The notes: generated by a model from the letters alone, not told the origin. A DNA stretch of 64,000 nt from Rouxiella badensis (GCF_002093665.1 NZ_MRWE01000002.1:62001-126000), one strand, 5' to 3'; positions 22,968 to 34,361 are shown, counted from the first letter of the stretch. Made by a program: numbers and translations.

Positions 22968-25334
22968 TCAGAATGCACGTTGATAAGGCAGTATGCCGCT
23001 GGCTAACATTTCTTTGGTTCCGAGGGTTTGATTACTACTCAGGCCACGAAGTTCAATGTTAAATCCAATGCGGTTGTCATAGATGCTCGTTTGGCTGGTT
23101 GAATCCCAGTCGGTAATCTTGCGTTCGTAGCCGAAGTTAACCGCCCAGCAGCAGGTGCTGTACTGAACGCCCAGCAACTGATCGGCTGCCTGTTTCGCCT
23201 TGGTGTCGTAATAGTACGCGGCCACCACGGCCCAACGGTCGGCGATAGGCCAGCTGGCAATGATACCTGCCTGCGAGATGCCCTGCTGATAACCCGGGTT
23301 GGTGAGGTTAGGAAGCGTTGCCTCAATATATTCCGGGCTGGCATAACGATAACTCAACTGAACCATTTTTTCCGAATCGGAGCGGTATTCCAACACGGCA
23401 TCGCCCAGCGCCAGCGCGTCGAGACGAGTGTCGTACTGCAAGCCACCGCGGAAGGCCATGGTATCGTTGATTTTATAGTAGGTGTCACCGGCCCAGACCA
23501 AGCTGCCTGTGTCGTTGCTCTTGTCCAGGCTGCTGTCAGGATCACCGGTACGCGGACGGGTGAAGTAGTAGATCTGACCCGCAGACACGTTGAAACGCTC
23601 GACCAGATTTTCGTCATAGATACGAGAGGTCACACCGGACGCCAGCTGGTTAGCCGAGGCAATACGGTCAAGACCACTGTAACTCTGGTCGCGGAACAGA
23701 CCGGTATAGTCGGTTTGCAGCAGCGTGGAGTCGTATTCCTCGATATCGCTCTGGTTGCGATACGGGATGTAGAGATATTGCAACCGCGGTTCCAGCGTCT
23801 GGGTATAGCCAGAGTTCCAGTCCATGGTGCGATCGAACACCATTTTGGCGTCGCTCTTGAACTCTGGCATGACGCGGTTCACCGAGCTCTTCAGATCAGA
23901 GTCCGGGTACAGGTCGTAATAGCTGTTGGAAATGTTCTGCTGGTAATGGGTGGCCATTACCTTGACTTCGTTATCCCAGCTACCCCAACGGTTGCTCAGC
24001 GGCAGGTCAATCTGCGGGGCAATGTGCCAACGCGTCGCGGACGGGTAGGCAGGGTTAACGTTGGTAAATTTGACAATCTGCCCGTAGGTATGGAAGTCGA
24101 ACGGCCCCAGATCGTTTTTGTAGTAGTTGATGTCCAACTGCGGCATGGCGCGGTAGACATTGGTCGCACTCGTCAAGGAGTCGGCGAAGATCTGGAACTG
24201 CTTGGTCGACAGCGTCACGTCCCAGTTTTCGTTGGCATAACCTACGCTGAATTTCTGCGTGGCATAGCCGTCGGTCGTGGAACCAAACTTGGAGTCGATA
24301 TCGGTAAAGTAGTAAGGATCGCTGACCTTGGTGTAGTCAACGTTGAAGCGCCAGTTCTGATCGTAAACTCCGTTGTGGTTCCAGTAGAACATCCAGCGCT
24401 TGGTTTTATCGACATCCGGGTGAGCAGCCTCAACCAGCTTGTCATCAGCCAGGTAGTCGAACTCCATCAGACCGGCACCGAACTGCGTCAGATAGCGGAA
24501 TTCGTTCTGCAACTGGGTTCCACGTTTACTCATGTAATGCGGAGTAATTGTGGCATCGTAGTTTGGCGCGATGTTCCAGTAATAAGGCAGCATGAACTCG
24601 AAGCCGTTCTTGCTGCCGTATTTTGCATTTGGAATAAGGAAACCGGAACGACGACGGTCGCCGATAGGCAACTGCATATACGGGCTGTAGAACACGGGAA
24701 CCGGACCAATGTGGAAACGGGCGTTCCAGATTTCGGCCAGCTCTTCCTGACGGTCTTCGATAACCGTACTGCCTACCACGCTCCAGCTGTTATCGCCGGG
24801 CAGGCAGGAGGTAAAGGTGCCGTTGTTCAGGATGGTGTAGCGGTTATTGTCACGCTGCTTCATCATGTCGGCCGTACCGCGGCCCTGACGGCCCACCATT
24901 TGGTAGTCGCCCTTTTCGACGTCGGTATCTTTGGTGTTCAGGTTGGAGAAGGCTTTTGGACCTTTTAACTTAACCTGATCGCTGAAATACAGCACATCCC
25001 CGGTCGCGGTGACCGTGCGAAGAGGCGTTGCCTCATTAGGATGAGAAATCTGGTTGAGTTGTACCTGATCGGCTTTCAGTGAGCTATTGCCCTGATCGAC
25101 GGTAACGTTACCCGTATAAAGAGCGCCGTTAGGATAGGTACCCTGTAGATTATCCGCCTGGATCTTGACCGGAAGCTGGTTAGGATCGCCTTGAACCAAC
25201 GGCTTGTCATAGGTCGGCACGCCGAGCATACATTGTTCAGCGAGAGAGGCCAGCGCGCCCTGGCTATAAAGTGCCGTCCAAATCATTGTGGCCAGCAGGG
25301 TGGGGAAGCTTTTTTTCATACGTCTATTTTTCAT
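22968..25334 (-). CDS. lptD: LPS-assembly protein LptD
   Basis: Outer-membrane beta-barrel that, with LptE, inserts lipopolysaccharide into the outer leaflet. The 788 residues start with a signal peptide (cleavage near GALASLA), then a periplasmic jellyroll domain and the C-terminal barrel. The four disulfide cysteines of the family are recognisable: EQCMLG just after the signal, TSCLPG, and the adjacent pair in STCCWAV near the end. It ends in a phenylalanine. First gene of a six-gene series and divergent from djlA. A 417-codon frame on the other strand is a shadow. Confidence 0.97.
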   Translation of the reverse strand: MKNRRMKKSFPTLLATMIWTALYSQGALASLAEQCMLGVPTYDKPLVQGDPNQLPVKIQADNLQGTYPNGALYTGNVTVDQGNSSLKADQVQLNQISHPNEATPLRTVTATGDVLYFSDQVKLKGPKAFSNLNTKDTDVEKGDYQMVGRQGRGTADMMKQRDNNRYTILNNGTFTSCLPGDNSWSVVGSTVIEDRQEELAEIWNARFHIGPVPVFYSPYMQLPIGDRRRSGFLIPNAKYGSKNGFEFMLPYYWNIAPNYDATITPHYMSKRGTQLQNEFRYLTQFGAGLMEFDYLADDKLVEAAHPDVDKTKRWMFYWNHNGVYDQNWRFNVDYTKVSDPYYFTDIDSKFGSTTDGYATQKFSVGYANENWDVTLSTKQFQIFADSLTSATNVYRAMPQLDINYYKNDLGPFDFHTYGQIVKFTNVNPAYPSATRWHIAPQIDLPLSNRWGSWDNEVKVMATHYQQNISNSYYDLYPDSDLKSSVNRVMPEFKSDAKMVFDRTMDWNSGYTQTLEPRLQYLYIPYRNQSDIEEYDSTLLQTDYTGLFRDQSYSGLDRIASANQLASGVTSRIYDENLVERFNVSAGQIYYFTRPRTGDPDSSLDKSNDTGSLVWAGDTYYKINDTMAFRGGLQYDTRLDALALGDAVLEYRSDSEKMVQLSYRYASPEYIEATLPNLTNPGYQQGISQAGIIASWPIADRWAVVAAYYYDTKAKQAADQLLGVQYSTCCWAVNFGYERKITDWDSTSQTSIYDNRIGFNIELRGLSSNQTLGTKEMLASGILPYQRAF

Positions 25335-25518
25335 ACGTAAAATGTGTGTTCCGTCATCAGAGGCGTCATGCCGGCAAACGGTCAGAGACTATCTTACTCA
25401 TCATCGTTGCGCTAGTGTTAAAATCCACAGGGTTAACGTTGTAGCCGTTAGGCACAACGGTAAATGCCGGTTATGATAAAGCAAATCTTACGCGACGGCA
25501 TTGTGAATTGAGGAGTAT

Positions 25519-26337
25519 ATGCAGTATTGGGGAAAGCTGCTCGGACTTATCTTGGGCTTAATGTCCGGCATAGGCTTCTGGGGAATCGTATTGGGGTTGC
25601 TGATTGGGCATATGGTAGACAAGGCGCGGGCCTCCAAACGCCGTGGATTCTTCTCCGATCAGCAAACAAGACAAACAATTTTTTTCCGCACCACCTTTGA
25701 GGTGATGGGGCATTTAACCAAATCAAAAGGAAGGGTTACCGAAGCCGATATTCAAATTGCCAGCCTTTTCATGGACCAAATGCGTTTGCACGGCGAGCAG
25801 AGAGAGGCGGCGCAGCAGGCATTTCGTGTCGGTAAAGGCGGAAATTACCCGCTTCGCGATAAAATGCGTCAATTACGCAGCGTCTGTTTCGGGCGATTTG
25901 ATCTGATCAGAACGTTTCTGGAAATTCAGATTCAGGCGGCGTTTGCCGACGGTTCGTTGCACCCTAACGAGCGTCAGGTACTGTACGTTATCGCCGAAGA
26001 GCTGGGCATCTCAAGACACCAGTTCGATCAGTTCCTCAGCATGATGGAAGGTGGCCAGCAGTTTGGTGGCGGCCAGCAGGGCCAATATTCGCACGGCAGT
26101 TATCAGCGTGCTCCGCAGGGGCCGACGTTGGCGGATGCGTGCAAGGTGCTGGGTGTGTCTGCGACAGACGATGCGACCACCATCAAACGTGCTTACCGCA
26201 AGCTGATGAGCGAACACCATCCCGACAAGCTGGTCGCGAAAGGCCTGCCGCCGGAAATGATGGAGATGGCCAAGAAAAAAGCGCAGTCGATTCAGTCAGC
26301 CTATGACCTGATCAAACGCGAAAAAGGTTTTAAATAA
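25519..26337 (+). CDS. djlA: Membrane-anchored DnaJ-like co-chaperone DjlA
   Basis: Type III J-domain protein, anchored in the inner membrane by its N-terminus, that stimulates DnaK and influences the Rcs envelope-stress pathway. The 272 residues contain one Gly-rich transmembrane segment (about 7-29) of the type that dimerises in E. coli, a TerB-like helical domain (about 55-180), a short Gln/Gly linker, and a C-terminal J domain with the essential HPD at 234-236. Divergent from lptD; followed by a long GC-rich hairpin. Confidence 0.95.
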   Translation: MQYWGKLLGLILGLMSGIGFWGIVLGLLIGHMVDKARASKRRGFFSDQQTRQTIFFRTTFEVMGHLTKSKGRVTEADIQIASLFMDQMRLHGEQREAAQQAFRVGKGGNYPLRDKMRQLRSVCFGRFDLIRTFLEIQIQAAFADGSLHPNERQVLYVIAEELGISRHQFDQFLSMMEGGQQFGGGQQGQYSHGSYQRAPQGPTLADACKVLGVSATDDATTIKRAYRKLMSEHHPDKLVAKGLPPEMMEMAKKKAQSIQSAYDLIKREKGFK

Positions 26338-26711
26338 GCAACCGGTTTTGGTTGGCGCGCGCTGAACGCCGCGTGCGGCCAAAACCGCTTTCTAAACTCA
26401 CCTCCTGCTTTCCCCCTAAATGAAATTAGAACTGAATCGTAATTCATGAAAATAATCACCTCGGCGATTCTTTGGCACTTTTCACCTCCCTATTTCTGCA
26501 AGGCATTGAATTTTCTTTGCTTAGAGAATGTCAGTTAAAAAACATTAAATAACTCGTTAACTATTGTTTAATATGGTTTTTTTATTAAATAATTAGAACT
26601 ATCTTATTTCATTTCTTCGACATAACTTGACCCTTCTACGGCGCTTGAGGTGCAACGCCTCACATCGCTCATTCCCCTCTTCTTCGGGAAAGTTAAAAGG
26701 GACTTTAGATT
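26338..26711. other. Intergenic region upstream of the inverse autotransporter
   Basis: The first 50 bases form a long imperfect stem-loop (26344-26386). The remainder is strongly AT-rich (poly-T and TTAAATAA stretches around 26530-26600), unlike the flanking genes, and contains a short hairpin GAGG-TGCAA-CGCCTC near 26650. No coding frame was recognised. AT-rich DNA before a surface-adhesin gene is typical of H-NS-silenced horizontally acquired loci, but that is inference. Confidence 0.45.
26344..26386 (+). terminator. Long GC-rich stem-loop after djlA
   Basis: The 43 bases pair over about 17 positions: an outer GGTTTTGG/CCAAAACC, two G-T wobbles, then a GC-only inner stem with one bulged G and an eight-base loop. 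It begins seven bases after the djlA stop. There is no T-run, so intrinsic termination is doubtful; it could instead protect the mRNA 3' end. Confidence 0.5.
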
Positions 26712-29700
26712 ATGGATACAGGCACTAACACGCTTCGTCAGGGGCTTTTTTATTTTCGGGTATTTTTAAGGCTGCTCGTCATTCTGCTCGTCTTGCCGGC
26801 AAACGCCGAATTACCCACTCTGCAACAGCCTGCGATGAGCCAAAATGAACAGGCTACGCGAGAAAGCCATGAAGCCCTGGCGGCGCAACATCTCTCCGCA
26901 TTAGGGGGGCAGTTTGGATCGCTCGAGAGTCAATCTGGCGACAAACTGCTGAGTGGTTACGCTCAGGGGGTAGCGACAGGCCTGGCGGGACAACAGGCCG
27001 AAAACTGGCTGAATCTCATGGGGGGGTCTTCGCGCGTCAGCCTGGGGAGCAGCTTCGGGGCCTCCGAGAGCGAGATAGCCGCCGACGTGTTGATCCCATT
27101 TATCGATGATAAACAAAAACATCTGATGTTTAGTCAATGGGGAATTCGGCGGATAGACGGTCGGCAAACGCTGAACCTTGGGCTGGGTAGCCGCTATTTC
27201 GGTGACCAGTGGATGACCGGTGGGAATCTGTTTTTTGATAATGACCTGACGGGCAAGAATCGTCGCTGGGGAGCGGGCGTTGAATGGTGGCGCGATAATC
27301 TGCGCCTGTCTGCCAACGGCTATTTTCGTATTAGCAGCTGGCATCCGTCGCGAGACCTTGTGGAATACGATGAACGTCCGGCCAATGGCTGGGATCTCGA
27401 GGCCTCGGGCTGGTTGCCTGTTTATCCTTCGCTCGGCGCGAAAGTTAAGTACGAGAAATATTACGGCAACAACGTTGCGCTGTTTGGCCGCGAGACGTTG
27501 CAAAGCAATCCTGAGGCCATGAGCCTTGGCGCTAGCTGGACCCCAGTGCCGCTTTTGACCTTTGAGTTAGGTCATCGATTCGGTGCGCAGGGAAATAACT
27601 CCACCATCGGTATGATGATGAACTATGACTTTGGGCGCTCCCTTGAGGCACATTTCGAACCTTCTGAAGTCGCTGCTATGCGCTCGTTACAGGGCGGACG
27701 CTACGATCTCGTCTCTCGTAATAACCGTATTGTCCTCGACCATCGCAAAAAGAATCTGCTCTCCATTTCACTGCCGTCGAGTATTGAAGGAAACAGCCAC
27801 GAGGGAGTGTCGATTGTCGCGCAGACCCAGGCACGACTCGGCCTGGCCCGTGTTGAATGGAACGCATCTACCCTGACATCCGCGGGCGGCAGCCTGACCA
27901 GCAACGTATCGACAGCGAAACTGGTGCTGCCTCCGTTTGGCGCGACTGAAGAAAACCGCTACGTTATCAGCGCTGTCGCACACGACAATCAGGGCAACGC
28001 CTCTGCACCTGCCTATACGACAGTCATCGTCAATGGACGAGCGCTAAGCCTGGAGAAATCGTCATTTTCTATCATCCCCGCCACCTTGGTTGCCAACGGG
28101 AACAGCACCGCAGAAGCCACGGTAACGCTGCGAGGAGAAGACGATAAAGCGCTAAGCGGCGAAAGTGTCACCTTACAACTGCAAGAGATCGTGCAGGCTC
28201 TGACCTCGTCGAGCGAAATCGTACATCTTGGCGAATTTACCGAACATCAACAGTCCGGCATTTACAAGGCCATTATCACGGCGGGTATGACGCCGGGACA
28301 GGTACGAATCCAGTCGAACCTTGACGACAAGAGTCTGTTTTCTGTTGATGTCATGCTTAAAGACAACGTCGTGCCTGCGAAAATAGAAAGCCTGACCGCT
28401 CCTGACGGTGCCAGTAGGCCTGTAGGGCAGTCTCTTAACGTAGAGGCGTTGGTTAAAGATTCACAGGATAATCCTGTGAGTGATATTAAAGTTACGTTCA
28501 GTGGCCCAGGTCTGAATATTACTGCTCAAACCCCCACCAACGAAAAAGGGTTTGCCACCGCCAGGATCAGCAGTCTTGTCGCCGGTGATGCCACTCTCAT
28601 GGCAAAAATGGAAAACGGCAATCAACAGACGTTGGAAGTCCACTTTATCGCGCCCGTTGAGGAAAACATTATCAGCTTGACTGCTCCTGACGGTGCCAGT
28701 AGGCCTGTAGGGCAGTCTCTTAACGTAGAGGCGTTGGTTAAAGATTCACAGGATAAACCTGTCAGTAATATTAAAGTCACGTTCAGTGGCCCTGGTGTAA
28801 ATATCACTGATGAAACCCCCACTAACGAAAAAGGTATTGCCACCGCCAGGGTCAGCAGTCATGCCCCTGGTAATGTCATTCTCACGGCAGAGACGGAAAA
28901 CGGCATTAGAGGGGCGTTGTTAGTCCATTTCTTTATCTCGCCGCTTGAGGCACAGATTACCAGCCTGACTGCACCTGACGGTGACAGTAGGCTGGTGGGG
29001 CAGTCCCTTAACGTAGAGGCGTTGGTTAACGATTTACAGGGCAATCCTTTTAATAATATTGAAGTCATTTTCAGTGGCCTAAATCTGGATATCACTGAGA
29101 ATACTTTCACCAACGAAAAAGGGCTTGCGACCGCCAGGGTCACCAGCCTTGTGCCCGGTGATGTCACTCTCATGGCAAAAACGGCAAATGGCAGTACAAA
29201 GGCGTTGCCAGTCCACTTCACATTGCCTGTCTCGGTCACTGCATTTGAGGCGCAGTCCACGGGATCGGATGACGTTTTTACCGATAACGACAGCATTACG
29301 GTGGTGACAGTCACCAATAGCCAGGGACAAATGGCTGCTGGCGTGCCGGTCGAGCTGGAATTTGATCGCAAAGTTCTTAATGTGCGTACCGATCCGGTCA
29401 AGGGTATGACGACAAAAGACGGTAAGCTGATTGTTTACGCCAAAAGCCAAGGCGAAGGCACTTTCGAAATTAAGGCTAAAACCAAAGGCACCGTGGGTAA
29501 ATCTAAAAAGGTCAGTTTTGAACAATGGGCCGAGGTCGCGAAAATCTTCACAGAGAGTCCTCTTTATCAGTACGCCGATGAGGATGGCAGAGATGCAGAA
29601 TTTATCATTGAGGTTAAAGATAAAGCGGGAAAACCGGTGGCCAACCGTCTGGTCGAGCTTGACCTTGACGGTCGACTGCCTCTCTCAACCACCCCGTCAG

Positions 29701-30494
29701 ACAGAAGAACCGGCAGCGATGGCAGGCTCAGGGTCTATGTGAAATCGCCCAGAAAGCCGGACATGATTGACTCATACCCGCTGAAGGCCAATACGCGCAA
29801 TACTCCGCAGAAATCGATATATGTGCATGTGGTCAAGAGCGTTCGTCCCGAGTTTCAGCTTCTACCAAGCCTGTCACCGTCAGCGGATAGACCTGAGGAA
29901 TATGTGCAAGGTAAAAGGGTACAGAATTATTCCTTACGTAGATCGCCAATAGGTGCACAGTTGAGCCTGACAGAATATCTGTGGTACCAGGCTGATGCTT
30001 CCGACGAATCGAAAACCAGCAAAATTGCCGGAGCAAACGGTGAATGGTATACGCTGAAAAAAGAGGATATCGGTAAACGTGTTTTTTCCTGTGCCATGAT
30101 AACGGACGAGTACGGGTTAAAGAGCGATTGGAAATGCACAGAGAAAAGCCCAGTGGTGCAGGGCTTGAATGGCAAAGCCAATATCAAGCTGACCTATGAC
30201 TATACGCTTAACGCGGGTGGTCCCTTTGCTAAAGACGATTATAGATGGAAGGCAAGGTTCACCAATGCCTCCGGGAAACCGGTTGCAAACGCAAAAATGT
30301 GTTTCCGAACTTCGGGGCGATTCGGCGGTGTCGACCAGAATGATGGCTATGTAGGTACAACGGATTTGAATGGGGAGGAAACAGGAGGCGCTACTCTTAT
30401 GCGTGGTACCTGGACGCTTAGCGCCGCGCTGTGCCCAGATGGCTATGATTCGGTAGACTGGGGAAGCGTAACCGACCGTGTCAAAATGGAGTGA
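26712..30494 (+). CDS. Intimin/invasin-type inverse autotransporter with Ig-like repeats
   Basis: A 1260-residue surface adhesin candidate (type Ve secretion). A signal segment ends LPANA before ELPTLQQP. Residues about 85-330 form the inverse-autotransporter barrel, with family blocks such as LIPFIDDKQKHLMFSQWGIR, TLNLGLGSRYF, GGNLFFDNDLTG and RWGAGVEWW. Then come extracellular Ig-like domains: two divergent ones, three near-identical 95-96-residue repeats (about 560-654, 655-750, 751-845), two more Big-type domains to about 1055, and a C-terminal region with two cysteine pairs. No LysM domain was seen before the barrel. The partner ligand is unknown. It sits alone between djlA and rluA, in AT-richer DNA, where E. 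coli has only small genes; likely accessory. Confidence 0.9.
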   Translation: MDTGTNTLRQGLFYFRVFLRLLVILLVLPANAELPTLQQPAMSQNEQATRESHEALAAQHLSALGGQFGSLESQSGDKLLSGYAQGVATGLAGQQAENWLNLMGGSSRVSLGSSFGASESEIAADVLIPFIDDKQKHLMFSQWGIRRIDGRQTLNLGLGSRYFGDQWMTGGNLFFDNDLTGKNRRWGAGVEWWRDNLRLSANGYFRISSWHPSRDLVEYDERPANGWDLEASGWLPVYPSLGAKVKYEKYYGNNVALFGRETLQSNPEAMSLGASWTPVPLLTFELGHRFGAQGNNSTIGMMMNYDFGRSLEAHFEPSEVAAMRSLQGGRYDLVSRNNRIVLDHRKKNLLSISLPSSIEGNSHEGVSIVAQTQARLGLARVEWNASTLTSAGGSLTSNVSTAKLVLPPFGATEENRYVISAVAHDNQGNASAPAYTTVIVNGRALSLEKSSFSIIPATLVANGNSTAEATVTLRGEDDKALSGESVTLQLQEIVQALTSSSEIVHLGEFTEHQQSGIYKAIITAGMTPGQVRIQSNLDDKSLFSVDVMLKDNVVPAKIESLTAPDGASRPVGQSLNVEALVKDSQDNPVSDIKVTFSGPGLNITAQTPTNEKGFATARISSLVAGDATLMAKMENGNQQTLEVHFIAPVEENIISLTAPDGASRPVGQSLNVEALVKDSQDKPVSNIKVTFSGPGVNITDETPTNEKGIATARVSSHAPGNVILTAETENGIRGALLVHFFISPLEAQITSLTAPDGDSRLVGQSLNVEALVNDLQGNPFNNIEVIFSGLNLDITENTFTNEKGLATARVTSLVPGDVTLMAKTANGSTKALPVHFTLPVSVTAFEAQSTGSDDVFTDNDSITVVTVTNSQGQMAAGVPVELEFDRKVLNVRTDPVKGMTTKDGKLIVYAKSQGEGTFEIKAKTKGTVGKSKKVSFEQWAEVAKIFTESPLYQYADEDGRDAEFIIEVKDKAGKPVANRLVELDLDGRLPLSTTPSDRRTGSDGRLRVYVKSPRKPDMIDSYPLKANTRNTPQKSIYVHVVKSVRPEFQLLPSLSPSADRPEEYVQGKRVQNYSLRRSPIGAQLSLTEYLWYQADASDESKTSKIAGANGEWYTLKKEDIGKRVFSCAMITDEYGLKSDWKCTEKSPVVQGLNGKANIKLTYDYTLNAGGPFAKDDYRWKARFTNASGKPVANAKMCFRTSGRFGGVDQNDGYVGTTDLNGEETGGATLMRGTWTLSAALCPDGYDSVDWGSVTDRVKME
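28392..29240 (+). repeat. Three tandem in-frame Ig-domain repeats
   Basis: Three units of 285, 288 and about 276 bases begin near 28392, 28677 and 28965, each encoding a domain that starts SLTAPDG. Units 1 and 2 share a perfectly identical block of about 73 bases (from 28399 and 28684) and differ at few other places; unit 3 is more diverged. The period is a multiple of three, so gain or loss of a unit keeps the frame. Confidence 0.95.
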
Positions 30495-30524
30495 TTTGTA
30501 TTATCCGTACTTTACGTTTCAACT

Positions 30525-30559
30525 AAAAAAACGCCGTGTCATTGAGCACGGCGTTTTTA
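30525..30559. terminator. Bidirectional terminator after the adhesin gene
   Basis: An eight-bp stem, ACGCCGTG (30531-30538) with CACGGCGT (30547-30554), is flanked by an A-run on the left and a T-run on the right; it lies between the adhesin and the convergent rluA. Confidence 0.93.
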
Positions 30560-30591
30560 TCTTTACTGAATCAATAGGCTGAGCGGATAAA

Positions 30592-31278
30592 TTAAAAATC
30601 TGGCTCGCAGCTGAATGTCATCGGCTCATCGGTTATCGGATGATAAATCGATAATTCCTGTGCGTGCAGCTGAAGGCGCGGGGCCATTGCCAGTGCCTCG
30701 GGGTGCGCATAGAACTTGTCGCCCAAAATCGGGTGACCCAGCGCTAGCAGATGTACACGCAGCTGATGAGAACGGCCGGTCACCGGGCGCAGCTTCACGC
30801 GTGTGGTGCCGTCTGTATCCCACGACAACACTTCATACTGTGTCAGGGCCTTCTTGCCGGTCTCGTGGCAAACCTTTTGCTTCGGACGATTAGGGTAGTC
30901 GCAGATAAGCGGCAAATCGATAATGCCGTAGTCTTCTGCCATGTGCCCCCAAACCCTCGCAATGTAGGCTTTTTTGGTCTCGCGCTCACGGAACTGACGC
31001 TTGAGTTCGCGTTCGGCCTCTTTCGTCAACGCTACGGCAATCACGCCGCTGGTCGACAAGTCGAGGCGATGCACGGACTCGGCCACAGGATAATCGCGCT
31101 GGATACGAGTCATCAGGCTGTCATGATGCTCGGCCGCTTTGCCAGGGACTGAGAGCAGTCCGCTGGGCTTATTCACCACCATCAGATGTTCATCCTGAAA
31201 CAGCACCGACAACCAGGGATCGGTCGGCGGATGATAGTTCTCAAGCGGCAGAATGTTAGACGGTGGTGGCGTTATCAT
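30592..31278 (-). CDS. rluA: Dual-specificity RNA pseudouridine synthase RluA
   Basis: Makes pseudouridine at position 746 of 23S rRNA and 32 of several tRNAs. The 228-residue protein contains the catalytic HRLDLSTSG motif (Asp nucleophile), preceded by [13 protein letters not shown] and followed by GRSHQLRVH and LGHPILGD. Its N-terminus is about nine residues longer than in E. coli. The start overlaps the rapA stop by four bases (ATGA), as expected for an rapA-rluA transcript. Confidence 0.96.
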   Translation of the reverse strand: MITPPPSNILPLENYHPPTDPWLSVLFQDEHLMVVNKPSGLLSVPGKAAEHHDSLMTRIQRDYPVAESVHRLDLSTSGVIAVALTKEAERELKRQFRERETKKAYIARVWGHMAEDYGIIDLPLICDYPNRPKQKVCHETGKKALTQYEVLSWDTDGTTRVKLRPVTGRSHQLRVHLLALGHPILGDKFYAHPEALAMAPRLQLHAQELSIYHPITDEPMTFSCEPDF

Positions 31279-34172
31279 TGATGGCTCACCACAATCAGGC
31301 GAATGGCATCGAGACGCCAGCTCGCATCGTTAAGACTGTTCAGCACCTGTTGGCGATTAGATTCAATCGACTCCAGCTCGTCGTCACGGATGTTCGGGTT
31401 CACTTCTTTCAGCGCCTTCAGGCGTTCCAGCTCGAGCGTCAACTGCTGGTCGGCTTCAACTTTAGCGGCTTCAATCAGCGCCTGTGCTTCTACAGCAACC
31501 AGCGGTTCAGCCTGTTGCAGCATGGCATGCACGTCTTGCTGCACGGCATTCACCAGCTTGCTTGAGTTATGGCGATTTATTGCATTCAGCTGACGGTTAA
31601 AGCTTTCAAACTCAACCTGCGCCGCGAGATTGGTGCCCTTACGGTCCATCAACATGCGTACCGGCGTTGGCGGCAGGAAGCGGGTTAACTGCAGATGCTT
31701 AGGGGCCTGACATTCCACCACGTAAAGCAGCTCGGCCAGCAGTGTACCAACCGGGAGTGCCTTGTTTTTCAATAATGAAACGGCACAGCTGCCGGTATCG
31801 CCGGAGAGGATCAGATCCAGGCCGTTGCGAATAATCGGGTGTTCCCAACTGATGAACTGTGCGTCTTCACGCGACAGAGCCTGCTCACGATCGAAGGTCA
31901 CGGTACAGCCGTCTTGCGGCAGACCCGGGAAGTCAGGCACCAGCATGTGGTCTGATGGCGTCAGAACGATCAGGTTATCGCTACGGTCTTCCTGGTTAAT
32001 CCCCACGATATCAAACAGATTGAGCGCGAAGTTCACCAGGTTTACGTCGTCGTCCTGCTCTGCAATCGCGGTTGCCAGTGCCTGAGCCGGTTCGCCGCCG
32101 TTGGAGTGCATCTCGAGCAGGCGGTCGCGGCCCTGTTCAAGCTGCAGTTTCAACGCGTCGTGCTGGGTGCGGCTGGCGAGGATGAACTCATCCAGACCTT
32201 CCTGTTCCGCAGGCGTTGCCAGGAAGCCAATCAGCTGCTCGTAGCTACTGTCGTAAATGGTGCGGCCGGTTGGGCAGGTGTGTTCGAACGCATCAAGGCC
32301 TTCGTGGAACCAGCGCAGCAGGATAGCCTGAGCGGTTTGCTCCAGATAAGGCACCATGATTTCTATGTTGTTCTGTTGGCCGATACGGTCTAAACGGCCG
32401 ATACGCTGCTCAAGCAGGTCCGGGTTAAACGGCAGGTCAAACATGACCATCTTGCTGGCGAACTGGAAATTACGGCCTTCGGAGCCGATTTCAGAACACA
32501 GCAGCACCTGTGCGCCGTCTTCTTCTGACGCAAAGTAGGCGGCTGCGCGGTCGCGTTCAATGATCGACAGACCTTCATGGAATACCGCAGCGCGGATGGC
32601 TTCACGCTCACGCAGCACCTGTTCCAGCTGGAGCGCGGTGGCTGCCTTGGCACAGATAACCAGCACTTTTTTGTCGCGGTTGGCGGTCAGGTAACCCAAT
32701 AGCCACTCGACGCGAGGGTCGAAGTTCCACCAGGTCGCGTTATCGCCTTCAAATTCCTGATAAATCTGCTCAGGGTAGAGCATGTCTAACGCACGAGCTT
32801 CCTGCGTCTTCTTGCTGCCCATAATGCCGGACACTTTAATCGCCGTCTGATACTGAGTTGGCAGAGGCAGTTTGATGGATTCCAGATGGCGGTCCGGGAA
32901 GCCTTTAACGCCGTTGCGCGTGTTACGGAACAGCACGCGGCTGGTGCCGTGGCGGTCCATCAGCATCGCAACCAGCTTCTTCGCGGCGTCTTCATCGCCT
33001 TTATTGGCCGCGGTCAGCAGGGCATCGACGTCGGCATTGCCTACGCTCTCGCCCAGCAGCGCCAGCGCTTCTGGCGTCAGCGGCTGCTTGTTCAGCAGCA
33101 GAGTGACGGCATCAGCAACAGGCTGATATTGCTGTTGTTCTTCCACGAACTCTTCGTAGTCGTGGAAGCGATCCGGGTCCAGCAGGCGCAGACGAGCAAA
33201 ATGGCTTTCCTGACCCAGTTGTTCAGGCGTTGCGGTCAACAGCAGTACGCTAGGGATAGTCTGCGACAGCTGCTCAATCACCATGTATTCGCGGCTTGGC
33301 GCGTCTTCGCTCCACACCAGGTGGTGGGCTTCATCGACGACCAGCATGTCCCACTCGGCGTCGTTAAGTTCTTCCAGACGTTGTTTGTTACGGCGCACAA
33401 AGTCCAGGGAGCAGATGACCAGCTGTTCGGACTCAAACGGGTTGGTCGCATCGTGACGAGATTCCGCGTAGCGGTCGTCATCAAACAGAGAGAAACGCAG
33501 GTTGAAGCGGCGAAGCATCTCGACCAACCACTGGTGTTGCAGGGTCTCAGGTACGACGATCAGCACGCGTTCGGCGCGGCCTGACAGCAGTTGCTGGTGG
33601 ATTATCATCCCGGCTTCGATGGTCTTGCCCAGACCGACTTCGTCTGCCAACAGTACGCGCGGCGCATGGCGCTGACCCACTTCATAAGCAATATGTAGTT
33701 GGTGTGGGATCAGGCTGGCGCGCATACCTCGCAGGCCGCCAAACTCAAGACGGAACTGCTCGCGCTGATACTTACGCGCACGAAAACGCAGCGCAAAACG
33801 GTCCATACGGTCAATTTGACCGGCAAACAGACGGTCCTGAGGCTTGCTAAAGGTCAGCTTGCTGTCGAGCAAGACCTCACGCATCGCGACACCTTCTTCC
33901 TCGGTATCCAGACGCGTCCCCAGGTAGGTCAGCAGACCTTTGTCCTCAACCACTTCTTCAACTTTCAGCTGCCATCCCTCATGACAGCTGATGGTATCGC
34001 CCGGGTTGAACATTACACGGGTGATTGGGGAATCATTTCTGGCATACAGGCGGTTTTCACCAGTAGCGGGGAAAAGCAGGGTCACCATACGCGCGTCCAC
34101 CGCGACGACAGTACCTAAACCTAATTCGCTTTCCGTATCGCTGATCCAGCGTTGACCAAGTGTAAAGGGCAT
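31275..34172 (-). CDS. rapA: RNA polymerase-associated ATPase RapA
   Basis: SWI2/SNF2-family translocase that binds core RNA polymerase and promotes its recycling. The 965 residues start [18 protein letters not shown], with the tandem N-terminal Tudor-like domains, then the helicase core: Walker A in [20 protein letters not shown] in [12 protein letters not shown], and the C-terminal helicase motifs SEGRNFQFA and [11 protein letters not shown]. The length matches the 968 of E. coli. polB lies upstream on the same strand with 189 bases between. Confidence 0.98.
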   Translation of the reverse strand: MPFTLGQRWISDTESELGLGTVVAVDARMVTLLFPATGENRLYARNDSPITRVMFNPGDTISCHEGWQLKVEEVVEDKGLLTYLGTRLDTEEEGVAMREVLLDSKLTFSKPQDRLFAGQIDRMDRFALRFRARKYQREQFRLEFGGLRGMRASLIPHQLHIAYEVGQRHAPRVLLADEVGLGKTIEAGMIIHQQLLSGRAERVLIVVPETLQHQWLVEMLRRFNLRFSLFDDDRYAESRHDATNPFESEQLVICSLDFVRRNKQRLEELNDAEWDMLVVDEAHHLVWSEDAPSREYMVIEQLSQTIPSVLLLTATPEQLGQESHFARLRLLDPDRFHDYEEFVEEQQQYQPVADAVTLLLNKQPLTPEALALLGESVGNADVDALLTAANKGDEDAAKKLVAMLMDRHGTSRVLFRNTRNGVKGFPDRHLESIKLPLPTQYQTAIKVSGIMGSKKTQEARALDMLYPEQIYQEFEGDNATWWNFDPRVEWLLGYLTANRDKKVLVICAKAATALQLEQVLREREAIRAAVFHEGLSIIERDRAAAYFASEEDGAQVLLCSEIGSEGRNFQFASKMVMFDLPFNPDLLEQRIGRLDRIGQQNNIEIMVPYLEQTAQAILLRWFHEGLDAFEHTCPTGRTIYDSSYEQLIGFLATPAEQEGLDEFILASRTQHDALKLQLEQGRDRLLEMHSNGGEPAQALATAIAEQDDDVNLVNFALNLFDIVGINQEDRSDNLIVLTPSDHMLVPDFPGLPQDGCTVTFDREQALSREDAQFISWEHPIIRNGLDLILSGDTGSCAVSLLKNKALPVGTLLAELLYVVECQAPKHLQLTRFLPPTPVRMLMDRKGTNLAAQVEFESFNRQLNAINRHNSSKLVNAVQQDVHAMLQQAEPLVAVEAQALIEAAKVEADQQLTLELERLKALKEVNPNIRDDELESIESNRQQVLNSLNDASWRLDAIRLIVVSHQ

Positions 34173-34361
34173 AATGTCTCTCTGTGCTTTGTGTCTGTGT
34201 GTCGGGCCGTAGGGCTGAGCCCCTAAACTTTATGTAATAGCTTTTCTTTCCCCGCCTGGAAGGCGTGGAGTCTTTAAATGTGTGAGGTTAGATAAGAAAT
34301 GGGAAAGGGCGCTATGTTAATTGAAGGTAGGCCATTCGTCACCTTTCATTGCGCCTTCTGG

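Noticed and set aside
23715-24968. 417-codon plus-strand frame inside lptD
   Set aside because: Antisense to lptD; no recognisable domain and no promoter or ribosome-binding site evident.
28392-29240. Possible CRISPR or mobile repeat
   Set aside because: The repeats are long, in-frame and encode Ig domains of one protein; there are no spacers or cas genes.
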